Below, piece after piece: positions 17,813 through 27,085 of a stretch of DNA of 64,000 nucleotides (within the stretch, counting starts at the first letter, position 1; each line of letters opens with the position of its first letter). The notes under the pieces are model-generated. The model saw only the letters and a program-made list of their open reading frames with translations, ran no database searches and had not been told where the DNA came from. The stretch is from Bacillus sp. SORGH_AS_0510 (GTDB taxonomy: Bacteria > Bacillota > Bacilli > Bacillales > Cytobacillaceae). The position numbers and the translations under genes are program-made. The stretch spans positions 4,528,001 to 4,592,000 of the forward strand of contig NZ_JAUTAU010000001.1 in assembly GCF_030818775.1 (NCBI RefSeq), given 5' to 3'.

Positions 17813-20800
17813 ATGAGTAAAAAACCACAGATGAAGAAATATTTTACCGCGATGATGACGACGGCTCTACTGGCTGTACCTACACTTCAAGCCTTTGCAG
17901 ATAACTCTAGTAAAATTTTCGTAAAGTCAGCTGACGGCAAGTTGGAACTTGCTAGTCTACAAGGAAACAATGCAAAAGCAAGCACAGGAAAACATGTCAT
18001 TACGCTTATTACAGGGGATGTTGTTACCGTAACGGAGTTAGCAGAAGGAAAAAGTGTGATTAGTGTGGAACCTGCTGATCGAGCTGGTGGTGGAGCACGG
18101 ATTATGACCATCAACAAGGATACATATGTCATACCTGACCAAGCAATGCCGTATTTAGCTTCAGGTTATTTAGATAAGGATTTATTCAATATCTCTACTC
18201 TTATTGCTGACGGATATGATGATGCTACACAAAAGACTATGCCTGTTATTATCCAATATTCAGAGTCTAAAGCCCGTGCGGCTGCACCAAAGCCTACTCC
18301 AAAAGGGGCCAAACAGACACACGTTCTTGAGAGTATTAACGGCGTAGCCCTTTCTGCTGATAAAAAAGAAGCGAAAAATTTCTGGAAGGACATTACCCAA
18401 GGAGCCCAACAAGCAAAGGTTTCTAGAGCTGCATTAACTCCTGGTATTAAAAAAATCTGGCTCGATGGCAAAGTCAAAGCGACGCTTGAACAGAGTGTTC
18501 CACAGATTGGCGCACCCACAGCTTGGCAAGCCGGTTATAACGGAAAAGGTGTAAAGGTAGCTGTTCTTGACACGGGTATTGATTCAGAACATCCAGATGT
18601 TGCAGGTCAATTGGATGAAGCCAAAAGTTTCGTACCTGGCGAGGATACCCTCGACTACCATGCTCACGGTACACACGTTGCTTCCACAGTACTTGGAACA
18701 GGTGCAGCATCAGATGGAAAGTATAAAGGGGTTGCCCCAGGGGCACGCCTTCTAGTCGGAAAGGTACTAAGCAATGAAGGCTTTGGGCAGGATTCTTGGA
18801 TCATTGATGGAATGGAATGGGCCTCTCACAATGCCAAGATTGTCAGCATGAGCCTAGGTAGCAGCGAGGTCAGTGACGGAACCGATCCAATGTCTCAAGC
18901 TGTGAATGAACTCAGTGAAGAAACAGGTGCTTTGTTTGTCATTGCTGCTGGGAATACGGGTGCTGAAGGCATAGGCTCACCGGGGGCCGCAGATGCTGCT
19001 CTTACCGTTGGTGCAGTTGATAAATCGGATCAGCTTGCATGGTTCTCCTCCAGAGGACCTCGAAATGGTAATTCAGGTTTAAAGCCTGATCTCACTGCAC
19101 CAGGCGTAGCCATTACAGCCGCACGTTCTCAGTATGCTGCACAAGGGAGCGGCTCTTATCTGACAATGGACGGCACATCAATGGCGACCCCACATGTTGC
19201 CGGGGCAGCAGCCATCCTCTTACAGCGCCATCCGGATTGGAACGGTAAACAATTGAAAGATGGCCTAATGAGTACTACTAAAAAGCTGGATGCTATTAAA
19301 CCATTTGAGGGCGGAACGGGTCGACTGGATGTAGCCGCAGCTACATTGGGTACTGTTCATGCCACCGGTTCAATCGACTTTGGATTTTTTGACTGGCCCC
19401 ATGAGGGAGATGTTCCAGTTGAAAAGAAAGTGACTTATACAAACGACAGTGACCAGCCTGTGACACTAGATCTTTCTGTATCAGTTACAAATACGAAAGG
19501 ATCAGATACTCCTGCTGGATTGTTAAAGCTTTCAACTGACAAAGTGACCGTTCCAGCTAAAGGTAGTGCAGACATTACAGTCACTCTTGACCCGCAGCTA
19601 GGTGTTGCAGGCTCCCGGTACCAAGGACAGCTTTCTGCTAATGTTGCTGGCCAAACGGTTGCACATACAGCAATCGGCATGATTAAGGAAGATGAGAGAT
19701 ATCCACTTACGATAAATGCAACTGATCGTAACGGCTCTCCTACTCTTGCATATATCAACCTTCTTGGCCCGAACGGAGAACCGCAATTTATGGCTGTGGA
19801 CGGAACAAAAGAATTACGTCTGCCGCCTGGAACCTATTCAGTTATGTCTATGATGGATATTGACGAAGACACCGATCATGCTGGTGTTGCACTCGTTGGA
19901 AATCCAGAAGTCAACCTCAATGGTCCGCAAACGGTTGAACTGGATGCCCGTAAAGCCACAGAAATTTCAGCCAATGTCCCAAAGAAGACAGAAGCGACTT
20001 TCAGAAAAATGGAGTATTACCGCACAATTAATGGAAACACCGTCAATGACGTCTACATCCTGCCGGTATGGAAAGATCATATGTACGCCGAACCAACTAA
20101 AGCAGTGAAAAACGGGGATTTCAACATGAACACTCGCTGGCGTCTTACAGAGCCACTATTGACGATAAACTTCCAAGGTCAGGAATTAGATGAAATTCCT
20201 CAGGCAGGAAGTACCCTTCTAAAAGGAAAATACAATTTAGAGGCTGTGTATGCGGGTAAAGGAAACCCGGAAGATTATAATGGTCTGAATGTGAAAGGTA
20301 AAGCTGTTATCGTGGAGCGAAGTGATGAACGATCAGGTTCAGAAAGAGCGGCCGCTGCAGTGGCTGCAGGCGCAAAGCTCTTGATTACGGTAAATGATGG
20401 ACCAAAAGAACTTAGTGAATGGGTAGGAATTGAAAATGAAGATTATTCTTTATCAGATTCTCCTATCGCAGTTGCTGCTATTAGTGGCACTGAGGGCGAA
20501 AAACTGATTAAGGCTGCCCGCTCAGGACATTTGAAACTAAACGTCAATGGGAATCCTGACAGTGAATTCGTTTATGACCTTGTCGATAGCCACGATCATG
20601 CTATTCCAAAGAATTTGACCTATTCACCGCAAACGAAAGATCTTGTAAAAATTAATGCTACGTATAAATCTGACCGCCCGGCGCCAGGATCGGAATTCCG
20701 TTGGGAAATTCCTTCTTACCGCACATTTGGAGTAGGCTACCCAATGATTCTATCACTTCCAACCGTTAGGACTGAATGGGTATCCACTCAAGAGGGTACA

Positions 20801-21571
20801 TCCTGGTACCATCAGGCAGGTGTGGAAGATGCACAATGGGAGGTTCGTCAGCCAGTAGCTAAATATAAGCCTGGACAGAAATTAGATGAAGAATGGTTTT
20901 CACCAGTCGTTCGACCACGTTTTGGCGAAGGCTTCTGGGTCCCTTACCGTTCAGGGAACAGCCTTATTTTAAATGTACCTGCATGGGCTGATTCAGGAGT
21001 AGGACACACCGGTGCAGAAATGAATTGGCCAGGTGAGCAGACACTCAAGTTTTATCAAGGCTCTACTCTCGTCAAGGAAGCACAAAGTCAGGCACTATAC
21101 CTATTTAAAGAGTTTCCTAAAGAGAATACCCAATACCGATTAGTTAGTGATGCGACTCGTAATGCAGAGCGTTGGCATACATCGGTTCGTACACATACCG
21201 AGTGGACATTCTGGTCTAAGGAGCAGAAAGAAGATTTAACGAACTTACCGCTTCTTTCACTAGATTATAAAGTGGATACTGACATCAACGGTGACTCCAT
21301 TGCCGGTAGCTCTACTAAGCTGAGCTTGTCTGCTGTCCAAATCGCGGACGCACCAGGTAATGGTAAAATTAGCGGGGCTACTCTAGAGGTTTCGTTTGAT
21401 GAAGGGAAGACTTGGGAAAAGGTTAAGTTGGTTCCGGAAGGTAAGGGCTGGACAACTACCATTAAGCACCCAAATAAGCCAGGTAGCTTTGTCTCCCTAC
21501 GAGCTAGTGCTTCCGATGATGCTGGCAACAGTATTACTCAAGAGATTATTAAGGCGTATGGATTGAGATAG
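17813..21571 (+). CDS. Large secreted S8 (subtilisin-like) serine protease with PA domain
   Basis: 1252 residues. Signal peptide ending near TLQAFA, then a propeptide, then the S8 catalytic domain: Asp (about 253) in VAVLDTGID, His (about 285) in HGTHVAS, Asn (about 381) in AAGNTG, Ser (about 456) in GTSMATPHVAG. After it come beta-rich domains and a PA-like segment near residue 830-860 (KAVIVERSDERSGSERAAA). No LPXTG or SLH anchor, so it is probably released. The prodomain pattern VITLITGDVVTVTEL and LDKDLFNISTLIADGYDDA is what I associate with large actinobacterial S8 proteases, which suggests transfer. The start at 17813 is 7 nt after AAAGGAG. Confidence 0.93.
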   Translation: MSKKPQMKKYFTAMMTTALLAVPTLQAFADNSSKIFVKSADGKLELASLQGNNAKASTGKHVITLITGDVVTVTELAEGKSVISVEPADRAGGGARIMTINKDTYVIPDQAMPYLASGYLDKDLFNISTLIADGYDDATQKTMPVIIQYSESKARAAAPKPTPKGAKQTHVLESINGVALSADKKEAKNFWKDITQGAQQAKVSRAALTPGIKKIWLDGKVKATLEQSVPQIGAPTAWQAGYNGKGVKVAVLDTGIDSEHPDVAGQLDEAKSFVPGEDTLDYHAHGTHVASTVLGTGAASDGKYKGVAPGARLLVGKVLSNEGFGQDSWIIDGMEWASHNAKIVSMSLGSSEVSDGTDPMSQAVNELSEETGALFVIAAGNTGAEGIGSPGAADAALTVGAVDKSDQLAWFSSRGPRNGNSGLKPDLTAPGVAITAARSQYAAQGSGSYLTMDGTSMATPHVAGAAAILLQRHPDWNGKQLKDGLMSTTKKLDAIKPFEGGTGRLDVAAATLGTVHATGSIDFGFFDWPHEGDVPVEKKVTYTNDSDQPVTLDLSVSVTNTKGSDTPAGLLKLSTDKVTVPAKGSADITVTLDPQLGVAGSRYQGQLSANVAGQTVAHTAIGMIKEDERYPLTINATDRNGSPTLAYINLLGPNGEPQFMAVDGTKELRLPPGTYSVMSMMDIDEDTDHAGVALVGNPEVNLNGPQTVELDARKATEISANVPKKTEATFRKMEYYRTINGNTVNDVYILPVWKDHMYAEPTKAVKNGDFNMNTRWRLTEPLLTINFQGQELDEIPQAGSTLLKGKYNLEAVYAGKGNPEDYNGLNVKGKAVIVERSDERSGSERAAAAVAAGAKLLITVNDGPKELSEWVGIENEDYSLSDSPIAVAAISGTEGEKLIKAARSGHLKLNVNGNPDSEFVYDLVDSHDHAIPKNLTYSPQTKDLVKINATYKSDRPAPGSEFRWEIPSYRTFGVGYPMILSLPTVRTEWVSTQEGTSWYHQAGVEDAQWEVRQPVAKYKPGQKLDEEWFSPVVRPRFGEGFWVPYRSGNSLILNVPAWADSGVGHTGAEMNWPGEQTLKFYQGSTLVKEAQSQALYLFKEFPKENTQYRLVSDATRNAERWHTSVRTHTEWTFWSKEQKEDLTNLPLLSLDYKVDTDINGDSIAGSSTKLSLSAVQIADAPGNGKISGATLEVSFDEGKTWEKVKLVPEGKGWTTTIKHPNKPGSFVSLRASASDDAGNSITQEIIKAYGLR

Positions 21572-21594
21572 GATGTAAATAGAATAAGATATCG

Positions 21595-21631
21595 GAAGAC
21601 TGGCTATTTTTTATGCCAGTCTTCTCTTTTT
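21595..21631 (+). terminator. Terminator of the S8 protease
   Basis: GAAGACTGGC/GCCAGTCTTC perfect 10-bp stem followed by TCTTTTT. Confidence 0.88.
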
Positions 21632-21680
21632 ATTGATTATTTTTCTTTTCTACTTTTGTCGTATCTTTAGTCGTGCCCAA

Positions 21681-22200
21681 CCTTTTGTCAGTGGTTGGAT
21701 TTTCTCTACCTACTCTGTCAGAAGTTCTCTTGCCTTCTGACTTTGTTGTTCGCTTTTCCTCTTACTCTGTCAGAAGTTCGTTTGCCTTCTGACTATGTTG
21801 CTCGCTTTCCCTCTCACTCTGTCAGAAGTTCTCTTGCCTTCTGACTATGTTGCTCGCTTTTCCTCTTACTCTGTCAGAAGTTCTCTTGACTTCTGACTAT
21901 GTTGCTCGCTTTTCCTTCAACTCTGTCAGAAGTTCTCTTGCCTTCTGACTTTGTTGTTCGCTTTTCCTCTTACTCTGTCAGAAGTTCGTTTGTCTTCTGA
22001 CTATGTTACTCGCTTTTCCTCTCACTCTGTCAGAAGTTCGTTTGTCTTCTGACTATGTTACTCGCTTTTCCTCTCACTCTGTCAGAAGTTCGTTTGCCTT
22101 CTGACAATGTTACTCGCTTTTCCTCTCACTCTGTCAGAAGTTCGTTTGTCTTCTGACTATGTTACTCGCTTTTCCTCTCACTCTGTCCAAATTCGCCCTA
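21681..22200. repeat. Array B: ten 52-bp tandem repeats related to array A
   Basis: Units start at 21681 (degenerate) and every 52 bp through 22149 (degenerate end). The typical unit starts CCTTCTGACTATGTTGCTCG and ends GTCAGAAGTTCTCTTG. Same period and same CTTCTGAC/GTCAGAAG arms as array A 6.6 kb away, with a distinct consensus: within-array copies resemble each other more than copies between arrays. It occupies the gap between the protease and speD. Confidence 0.95.
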
Positions 22201-22313
22201 CTCACATCATCCAAAATTTGTCCAATTCCCCCAAAACAAAGGCAAGCACACAAGATTTTTTACCAGAATCCCCATATCATGATGGAAAGGAACACGGAGG
22301 GACTGATTAAAAT

Positions 22314-22736
22314 TTGACCATTGAAGGAAAGCACATAATTATTGATGGATTTGAGTGTGATTCTTTACATTTAAATAACATTGCCTTTTTAGAAAACCTC
22401 TGCAAAAAGGCAGCGTTAGATGCTGGAATGGAGATTTTATACTCGTACTTTCATCAGTTTCAACCACAAGGGGTAACGGGTGTCCTGGTTTTATCCACTT
22501 CTCATTTATCCATTCATACATGGCCTGAAGAGAGGTATGCGTCACTAGATATGTATACATGTGGTGATTCTGACCTTACTGCCCCTGTCAATTTACTTTT
22601 AAAAGAATTGTCTGCCCAAAAAGCCATGATCTACTCTATTGAACGTGGCGCGCCTCAACCCCAATTAATCTACTGTAATGAAATCACCACTACCGACAAT
22701 TCCAAAGGAGAGGACAAAAATGTTTCGACCGACTAA
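22314..22736 (+). CDS. S-adenosylmethionine decarboxylase homologue (SpeD family), altered cleavage site
   Basis: 140 residues of the prokaryotic class 1 AdoMet decarboxylase family, pyruvoyl enzymes that supply decarboxylated AdoMet for spermidine. By the family's usual numbering the key residues are present: Ser63, His68 in SHLSIHTWPEE and Cys83 in MYTCG. The residue before the self-cleaved Ser, normally Glu, is Thr62 (STSHLS). A TTG at 22314 must be the start, since an in-frame stop lies one codon further up; GGAGG is 13 nt away, longer than usual. The stop overlaps the aminopropyltransferase by 17 nt. It could be an active SpeD, or a relative with another substrate. Confidence 0.85.
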   Translation: MTIEGKHIIIDGFECDSLHLNNIAFLENLCKKAALDAGMEILYSYFHQFQPQGVTGVLVLSTSHLSIHTWPEERYASLDMYTCGDSDLTAPVNLLLKELSAQKAMIYSIERGAPQPQLIYCNEITTTDNSKGEDKNVSTD

Positions 22737-23718
22737 CGCCTGGTTTTCGCCAGCATTTACCCATACAAATAAACCAACACAGCAGCAACAGCAACCCCAA
22801 CAGCAACAAAGCCATCCAAAAGACACTAATAATGCCATCGCCGATCTATGGGACCACATTGCCTTAAAAACATTACAACAAGGGAAACACAAAAATCTAT
22901 TAAAGGTAAAAAGTGATTTCCAGGACATTCAGATTGTCGAAGCCCGTGATATTAGGATGTATTTAAACAATCAGTTGCAATTCAGCACCTTAGATGAGCG
23001 AATTTATCATGAAGCATTGGTACATCCCGTCTTCAGTCTTACGCGTTCAAGGAAACGCGTCCTTATTGTAGGCGGAGGTGACGGCCTAGCCTTAAGGGAA
23101 GTACTTAAATATAACGATGTAAAACATGTTGACCTTGTGGATCTGGATCCCGAGGTACTTAAAGCTGCCAAGCATAATCAGAGTTTAGCGGCAATTAATG
23201 AGTACTCTCTTCACGATCCTCGTGTAAAACTTCATCCGATGGATGCTGTGAAGTTTCTGGCTGACAACCCAAAACCCTACAATATTATTATTGTTGATTT
23301 TCCTGATCCGACAGACCAAATTATCAGCGATCTTTATACGACAGAATTCTATTCCACGGTCAACAGCTCTCTAACACCTGACGGAGTGTTCGTTTGTCAA
23401 TCCAACTCTCCCGAGGATACCCCAATTGTTTATTGGAGTATAGGAAAAACCATTGAAGCTGCAGGATTCCGAACACTCAGTTATCACACTATTGTCCCGT
23501 CTTTTGGAGATTGGGGATTTCATATCGGATCGCCTAAACCCATCACTTGGTCAGGAAATAGCGTGGAAGTACCGCACCAAACATTACCTTCTCAGCTAAA
23601 AGAAATGGCCTACTTCCCGTATGCAATGTTAGCTGGAAAAAGTAAGGCAGTCATAAACACCAAGAAGAACTCAGTCTTACATTCAATCTTTAAGAAAGAA
23701 GTTCTATATTTGGATTGA
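22720..23718 (+). CDS. Aminopropyltransferase (spermidine synthase-like) with Q-rich N-terminus
   Basis: 332 residues. Rossmann methyltransferase-like core with motif I VGGGDGLALREVLK, acidic VDLDPEVLKAAK, and catalytic-loop DFPDPTDQIISDLYTTEFY. DxPDP at this position is typical of the COG4262-type branch, whereas SpeE usually has DSxDP. The N-terminus carries a Gln-rich stretch (about residues 20-32), odd for a bacterial enzyme and probably disordered. ATG 22720 has AAAGGAGAGGA upstream and lies inside the end of speD, so the two are coupled. Together they could make spermidine or a related polyamine. Confidence 0.87.
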   Translation: MFRPTNAWFSPAFTHTNKPTQQQQQPQQQQSHPKDTNNAIADLWDHIALKTLQQGKHKNLLKVKSDFQDIQIVEARDIRMYLNNQLQFSTLDERIYHEALVHPVFSLTRSRKRVLIVGGGDGLALREVLKYNDVKHVDLVDLDPEVLKAAKHNQSLAAINEYSLHDPRVKLHPMDAVKFLADNPKPYNIIIVDFPDPTDQIISDLYTTEFYSTVNSSLTPDGVFVCQSNSPEDTPIVYWSIGKTIEAAGFRTLSYHTIVPSFGDWGFHIGSPKPITWSGNSVEVPHQTLPSQLKEMAYFPYAMLAGKSKAVINTKKNSVLHSIFKKEVLYLD

Positions 23719-23765
23719 AACAGTAATGGACTTGCCCATTCAATATTTTTTAAGGTGGATGAGGT

Positions 23766-24200
23766 ATGAGAACTAGAAACGTAAAACCAGACGCTTATGG
23801 ATCATTATACAAACAGGATGGTATCGTTCTTCCCGCTGTTACAGGAGAATTTTTAGATTTTGATATGGCAGGACCATCCCAGAATACGAGACCCGATGTG
23901 ACGGCCAATCGAATTAGTATTTTCAAATCAGGTGTCTATCAAATCACAGCAGACGTTTCCGTTTTAATAAAAGATGGACAATCTGTTTTATTTAATATCA
24001 ATCTCTGTCCAAATGGAACCCTTCCATTGATTGGTTCCGATTTTGATGTCATCAACATGAGCATGGTTACCGGAATAACCGTCCAAGCCTATTTAAACGT
24101 TGGCGATCAAGTAGGAATTTTTATCGCTGATACGTTCGCTCCTGTCGGGAGAGCTAAATATAATAGAGCTTCACTTACCCTACATTTGTTAGACCCTTAG
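23766..24200 (+). CDS. C1q/TNF-like jelly-roll protein (BclA C-terminal-like)
   Basis: 144 residues with alternating beta-strand pattern, e.g. GVYQITADVSVL, QAYLNVGDQVGIFI and the ending RASLTLHLLDP. This is the layout of C1q-like domains such as the C-terminal domain of exosporium protein BclA, here without a collagen repeat or signal peptide. It lies 47 bp after the aminopropyltransferase on the same strand, preceded by AAGGTGG, so it may share the speDE transcript. A role on the spore surface is inference; any trimeric jelly-roll function is possible. Confidence 0.7.
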   Translation: MRTRNVKPDAYGSLYKQDGIVLPAVTGEFLDFDMAGPSQNTRPDVTANRISIFKSGVYQITADVSVLIKDGQSVLFNINLCPNGTLPLIGSDFDVINMSMVTGITVQAYLNVGDQVGIFIADTFAPVGRAKYNRASLTLHLLDP

Positions 24201-24231
24201 ACTATAATGGATTTAGTATTGTAAGCAACAA

Positions 24232-24256
24232 AGGCGATCCATGTCAGGAATCGCCT
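24232..24256 (-). terminator. Short terminator of the RR-HK-sco operon
   Basis: AGGCGAT/ATCGCCT stem with TTTGTTG after it on the minus strand. It also separates the convergent C1q-like gene. Confidence 0.6.
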
Positions 24257-24269
24257 CGATACATACACA

Positions 24270-24833
24270 CTATTCTTTTAGTTTTATAACATCGTTTATC
24301 ATTTCGTTAAAGTGAGTCTTTTGAAACCCATAGTGTTTGAATATCTTCCCATTTTTGTCAACTAGATAAAAACTAGTTGAATGTATGACCTGATTGGATG
24401 ATTTCGGCTTTTGGACGAGCGTCTGAAATTCCTCTCGAGCAAACGACTCAATTTCTTGTTGGCTATAGCCCGTCAGCAGATGCCAGTTTGACTCATCATT
24501 AGTGAATTTCCTAATAAACTCTTTCAATACATCAGGCGTATCTACCGTTGGATCAACGCTGAAGGATACCACCTCTACTTCGAGTTTTTCCTTTTTCAAT
24601 TCCGCCCGAAGTTCTGCCATACTGGCTGTCATTGGCGGACAAACTGTTTCGCAGGAGGTAAAAATAAAGTTAGCTAGCCACACCTTCCCTTTAAGTTGAT
24701 CAGAACCAAACGACTTCTGATTTTGATCCGTAAATGTGAACGGTTGGATATGATAAGGTTCTTCCTTATTTATCCCGCATGCAGTTAATAAAGTTAAACT
24801 AAATACACAAAAAATCAGCCACGTTTTTTTCAT
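24270..24833 (-). CDS. SCO1/SenC family copper-binding lipoprotein
   Basis: 187 residues. Lipoprotein signal with lipobox LLTAC (Cys19), then a thioredoxin-like fold with the copper ligands Cys61-x3-Cys65 (SCETVCPPM) and His151 (VIHSTSFYL). The family delivers Cu to the CuA site of cytochrome c oxidase or acts as a thiol-disulfide reductase; here it would be membrane-anchored outside the cell. It starts 25 nt after the upstream histidine kinase, in one operon with the two-component pair. A PepSY and YtkA-like pair is divergent, which fits metal or respiratory-chain assembly. Confidence 0.93.
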   Translation of the reverse strand: MKKTWLIFCVFSLTLLTACGINKEEPYHIQPFTFTDQNQKSFGSDQLKGKVWLANFIFTSCETVCPPMTASMAELRAELKKEKLEVEVVSFSVDPTVDTPDVLKEFIRKFTNDESNWHLLTGYSQQEIESFAREEFQTLVQKPKSSNQVIHSTSFYLVDKNGKIFKHYGFQKTHFNEMINDVIKLKE

Positions 24834-24858
24834 ATAAAAACATGCCTCTCCTTACTTA

Positions 24859-26265
24859 TTATTCGTCCTGTAAAGCTGGGATATGAACGGTCACCATCGT
24901 CCCAATCACAGGATCACTCGTCAGTGAAAATGCCCCTTCATGCAAACTTACAATTTGCTTTACAATCGATAACCCTAATCCGGAACCGCCAGTAGACCGG
25001 CTTCTTGCCTTATCTGTTCGAAAAAACCGTTCCCCAATTCTAGGGATATCTTCTTTCGCAATCACATTTCCTTGATTAGAGACACGAAAAACCATCATAT
25101 CCTCTTCCTGAAGCAGTTCCACTCTTAAGTAACTCTGATTCACAGAATATTTGACTGCATTATCAATAATATTATAGAAAACTTGCTCCATTCGTTTGAC
25201 ATCCCCACAAATAATGATGTCTTCATCAATATTTACATCCACAAGAAGCTGCTGTTGAGCTAAGCGAATTTGAAAAAGTTCAAGTGTATCAAACAGAAGC
25301 TGAGCGACCGCAATCGGTTCCTTCTCAATTACATATAGATTTTCCTGTAAGTAATTCAAGTCAACCAAGTCATGAACAATCTTGTTTAAGCGCTCCGTTT
25401 CCTTTTCAATCGTGGTTAAATAACTCTCCGCTTCCTCTTTAGAAGTATATAAACGTTGTTTAAGCGCTTGGGTATACCCGCCTATGTAGGTTAAGGGTGT
25501 CCTTAATTCATGAACCACATTGGAGATAAACTCCTTCTTTCGTTCTTCTTGTTTTTCCAAGGATAGACTCATGACATTGAATGCTTCCGCCAGTTGTCCA
25601 ACTTCATCAAGATTTTTCGATTCCAGACGCATAGAGTAATTTCCTTTAGCCACTTCTTTCGAGAGCTTTTGCATATCGGTTAGTGGTTTAAATAATGAAT
25701 GACGAATGCGATTCACTACAATAAACAACAACAGAAAATAGATTGTGCCAGCAAGGATGAGGATGGGGATACTCCCTTGGAAGACTTCCTGCATCGCTGC
25801 AAGCGGAACATAAATAAATATCAATCCAATGATGCCTTTATCACTTAAAATCGGGAAGACCGCACCAACAATACTACGGTCAAATTCTTTCACGTAGCCA
25901 TCTTTAATAACATAGTCCCCTTGGGCTAGTTTTTTCCTGTCCGTACGATTGATCAGTACGTTTTCTCCTATTTGATAGGGAAAATGCTCATTCAACTCAG
26001 CATAGTCATTTACAACAATGACTTCATACTCAGAAACGACATTAAACCAATGTATCTTATCGATTAACTCCTCATTTAAGGACCCATAATGAAAATGGGA
26101 AGCCGTATTTTCGCCTTGGTAAACCACCGATTCCCGGATGCTTTTTAAATATAAATCTTTATAGAGAAAATGGAGAAAAAAGAACGCAAATAAGATCGTA
26201 CAACCGATAATTGCTAAAATCAGAATAAATACCTTTTGACTTAAAGTCCTATTCCATTTCTTCAA
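24859..26265 (-). CDS. Sensor histidine kinase with extracellular sensing domain
   Basis: 468 residues. Two membrane helices (about 12-34 and 165-188) bracket a PAS/Cache-like extracellular domain of 130 residues, then HAMP, DHp with VVHELRTP (His near 252) and HATPase (N box NIIDNAVKYS, GGSGLGLSIV). The start codon is TTG at 26265: GAGGTG, inside the end of the regulator gene, is 7 nt upstream, and no ATG fits. It begins 2 nt after the response regulator stop. Signal unknown; linkage to sco suggests copper or redox stress. Confidence 0.92.
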   Translation of the reverse strand: MKKWNRTLSQKVFILILAIIGCTILFAFFFLHFLYKDLYLKSIRESVVYQGENTASHFHYGSLNEELIDKIHWFNVVSEYEVIVVNDYAELNEHFPYQIGENVLINRTDRKKLAQGDYVIKDGYVKEFDRSIVGAVFPILSDKGIIGLIFIYVPLAAMQEVFQGSIPILILAGTIYFLLLFIVVNRIRHSLFKPLTDMQKLSKEVAKGNYSMRLESKNLDEVGQLAEAFNVMSLSLEKQEERKKEFISNVVHELRTPLTYIGGYTQALKQRLYTSKEEAESYLTTIEKETERLNKIVHDLVDLNYLQENLYVIEKEPIAVAQLLFDTLELFQIRLAQQQLLVDVNIDEDIIICGDVKRMEQVFYNIIDNAVKYSVNQSYLRVELLQEEDMMVFRVSNQGNVIAKEDIPRIGERFFRTDKARSRSTGGSGLGLSIVKQIVSLHEGAFSLTSDPVIGTMVTVHIPALQDE

Positions 26266-26267
26266 AA

Positions 26268-26939
26268 TTACACCTCAAATTTGTAGCCTTTCCCCCATAT
26301 CGTCTGAATGAGTGTGCCATGCTCTTTAAGCTTTAACCTTAAGGTCTTTACATGAGTATCAACGGTTCGTTCACTTCCTGTGTAGTTATGACCCCAAATC
26401 GAATGTAAAAGCTGTTCTCGCGTAAACAGCTTTCCTTTATTTCTCGCTAGTAAATAAAGGAGCTCATATTCCTTTAACGTTAAAGAAAGAGATTGACCAT
26501 CGAGCAATGCTGTGTGGGACTCCGCATCCAACACCAACGGTCCGATCTTAAAGCGAGCGGTTGACCAAGCAGCACTCTTTGTTCTTCTTAAGACCGATTC
26601 GATTCGAGCCAATAATTCCCCCGCATGGAAAGGCTTGACGATATAATCATCGCCGCCGATTCGTAAGCCATAGACCTTATCCCATTCTTCCCCTTTGGCT
26701 GATAGAAAAATTAGGGGGATGTCATGAATTTTTTTTACTTCTTCGGCAAAAGTAAATCCATCCATATATGGCATCATAATATCCACTAGTAATAGATCGA
26801 TGGTAACTTTATGTAGTTTACTAAGAGCTTCCATTCCGTTCGAAGCTTGGATAACGGTATATCCTTCATTTTCAAGAAATGTTTTCACTAAACCTCGCAT
26901 TTGTTCTTCGTCATCGACGATCATGATTGTAATACCCAT
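26268..26939 (-). CDS. OmpR-family response regulator
   Basis: 223 residues: receiver domain with DDE pocket, phospho-Asp in LLLVDIMMP, Lys in YIVKPF, then a winged-helix domain with RTVDTHVKTLRLKL. First gene of the RR-kinase-sco operon and divergent from the PepSY gene. Its upstream region (26940-27363) holds the TIR element at 27086 and a TTGTGA-like direct repeat (about 26996-27015), a weak candidate binding site. Confidence 0.93.
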   Translation of the reverse strand: MGITIMIVDDEEQMRGLVKTFLENEGYTVIQASNGMEALSKLHKVTIDLLLVDIMMPYMDGFTFAEEVKKIHDIPLIFLSAKGEEWDKVYGLRIGGDDYIVKPFHAGELLARIESVLRRTKSAAWSTARFKIGPLVLDAESHTALLDGQSLSLTLKEYELLYLLARNKGKLFTREQLLHSIWGHNYTGSERTVDTHVKTLRLKLKEHGTLIQTIWGKGYKFEV

Positions 26940-27085
26940 TAAAGGTTTTCCTCACTTTTAATATAGTATTTCTATAATACCTAGCTTACAGGTTAATTGT
27001 GAAGTTTTTGTGTGATTCTTTTTAATCCATTTCTCCTTATGCATCCAAAGCTTTGATTGTGCCATTAAACAATTTTTAATAAAAA

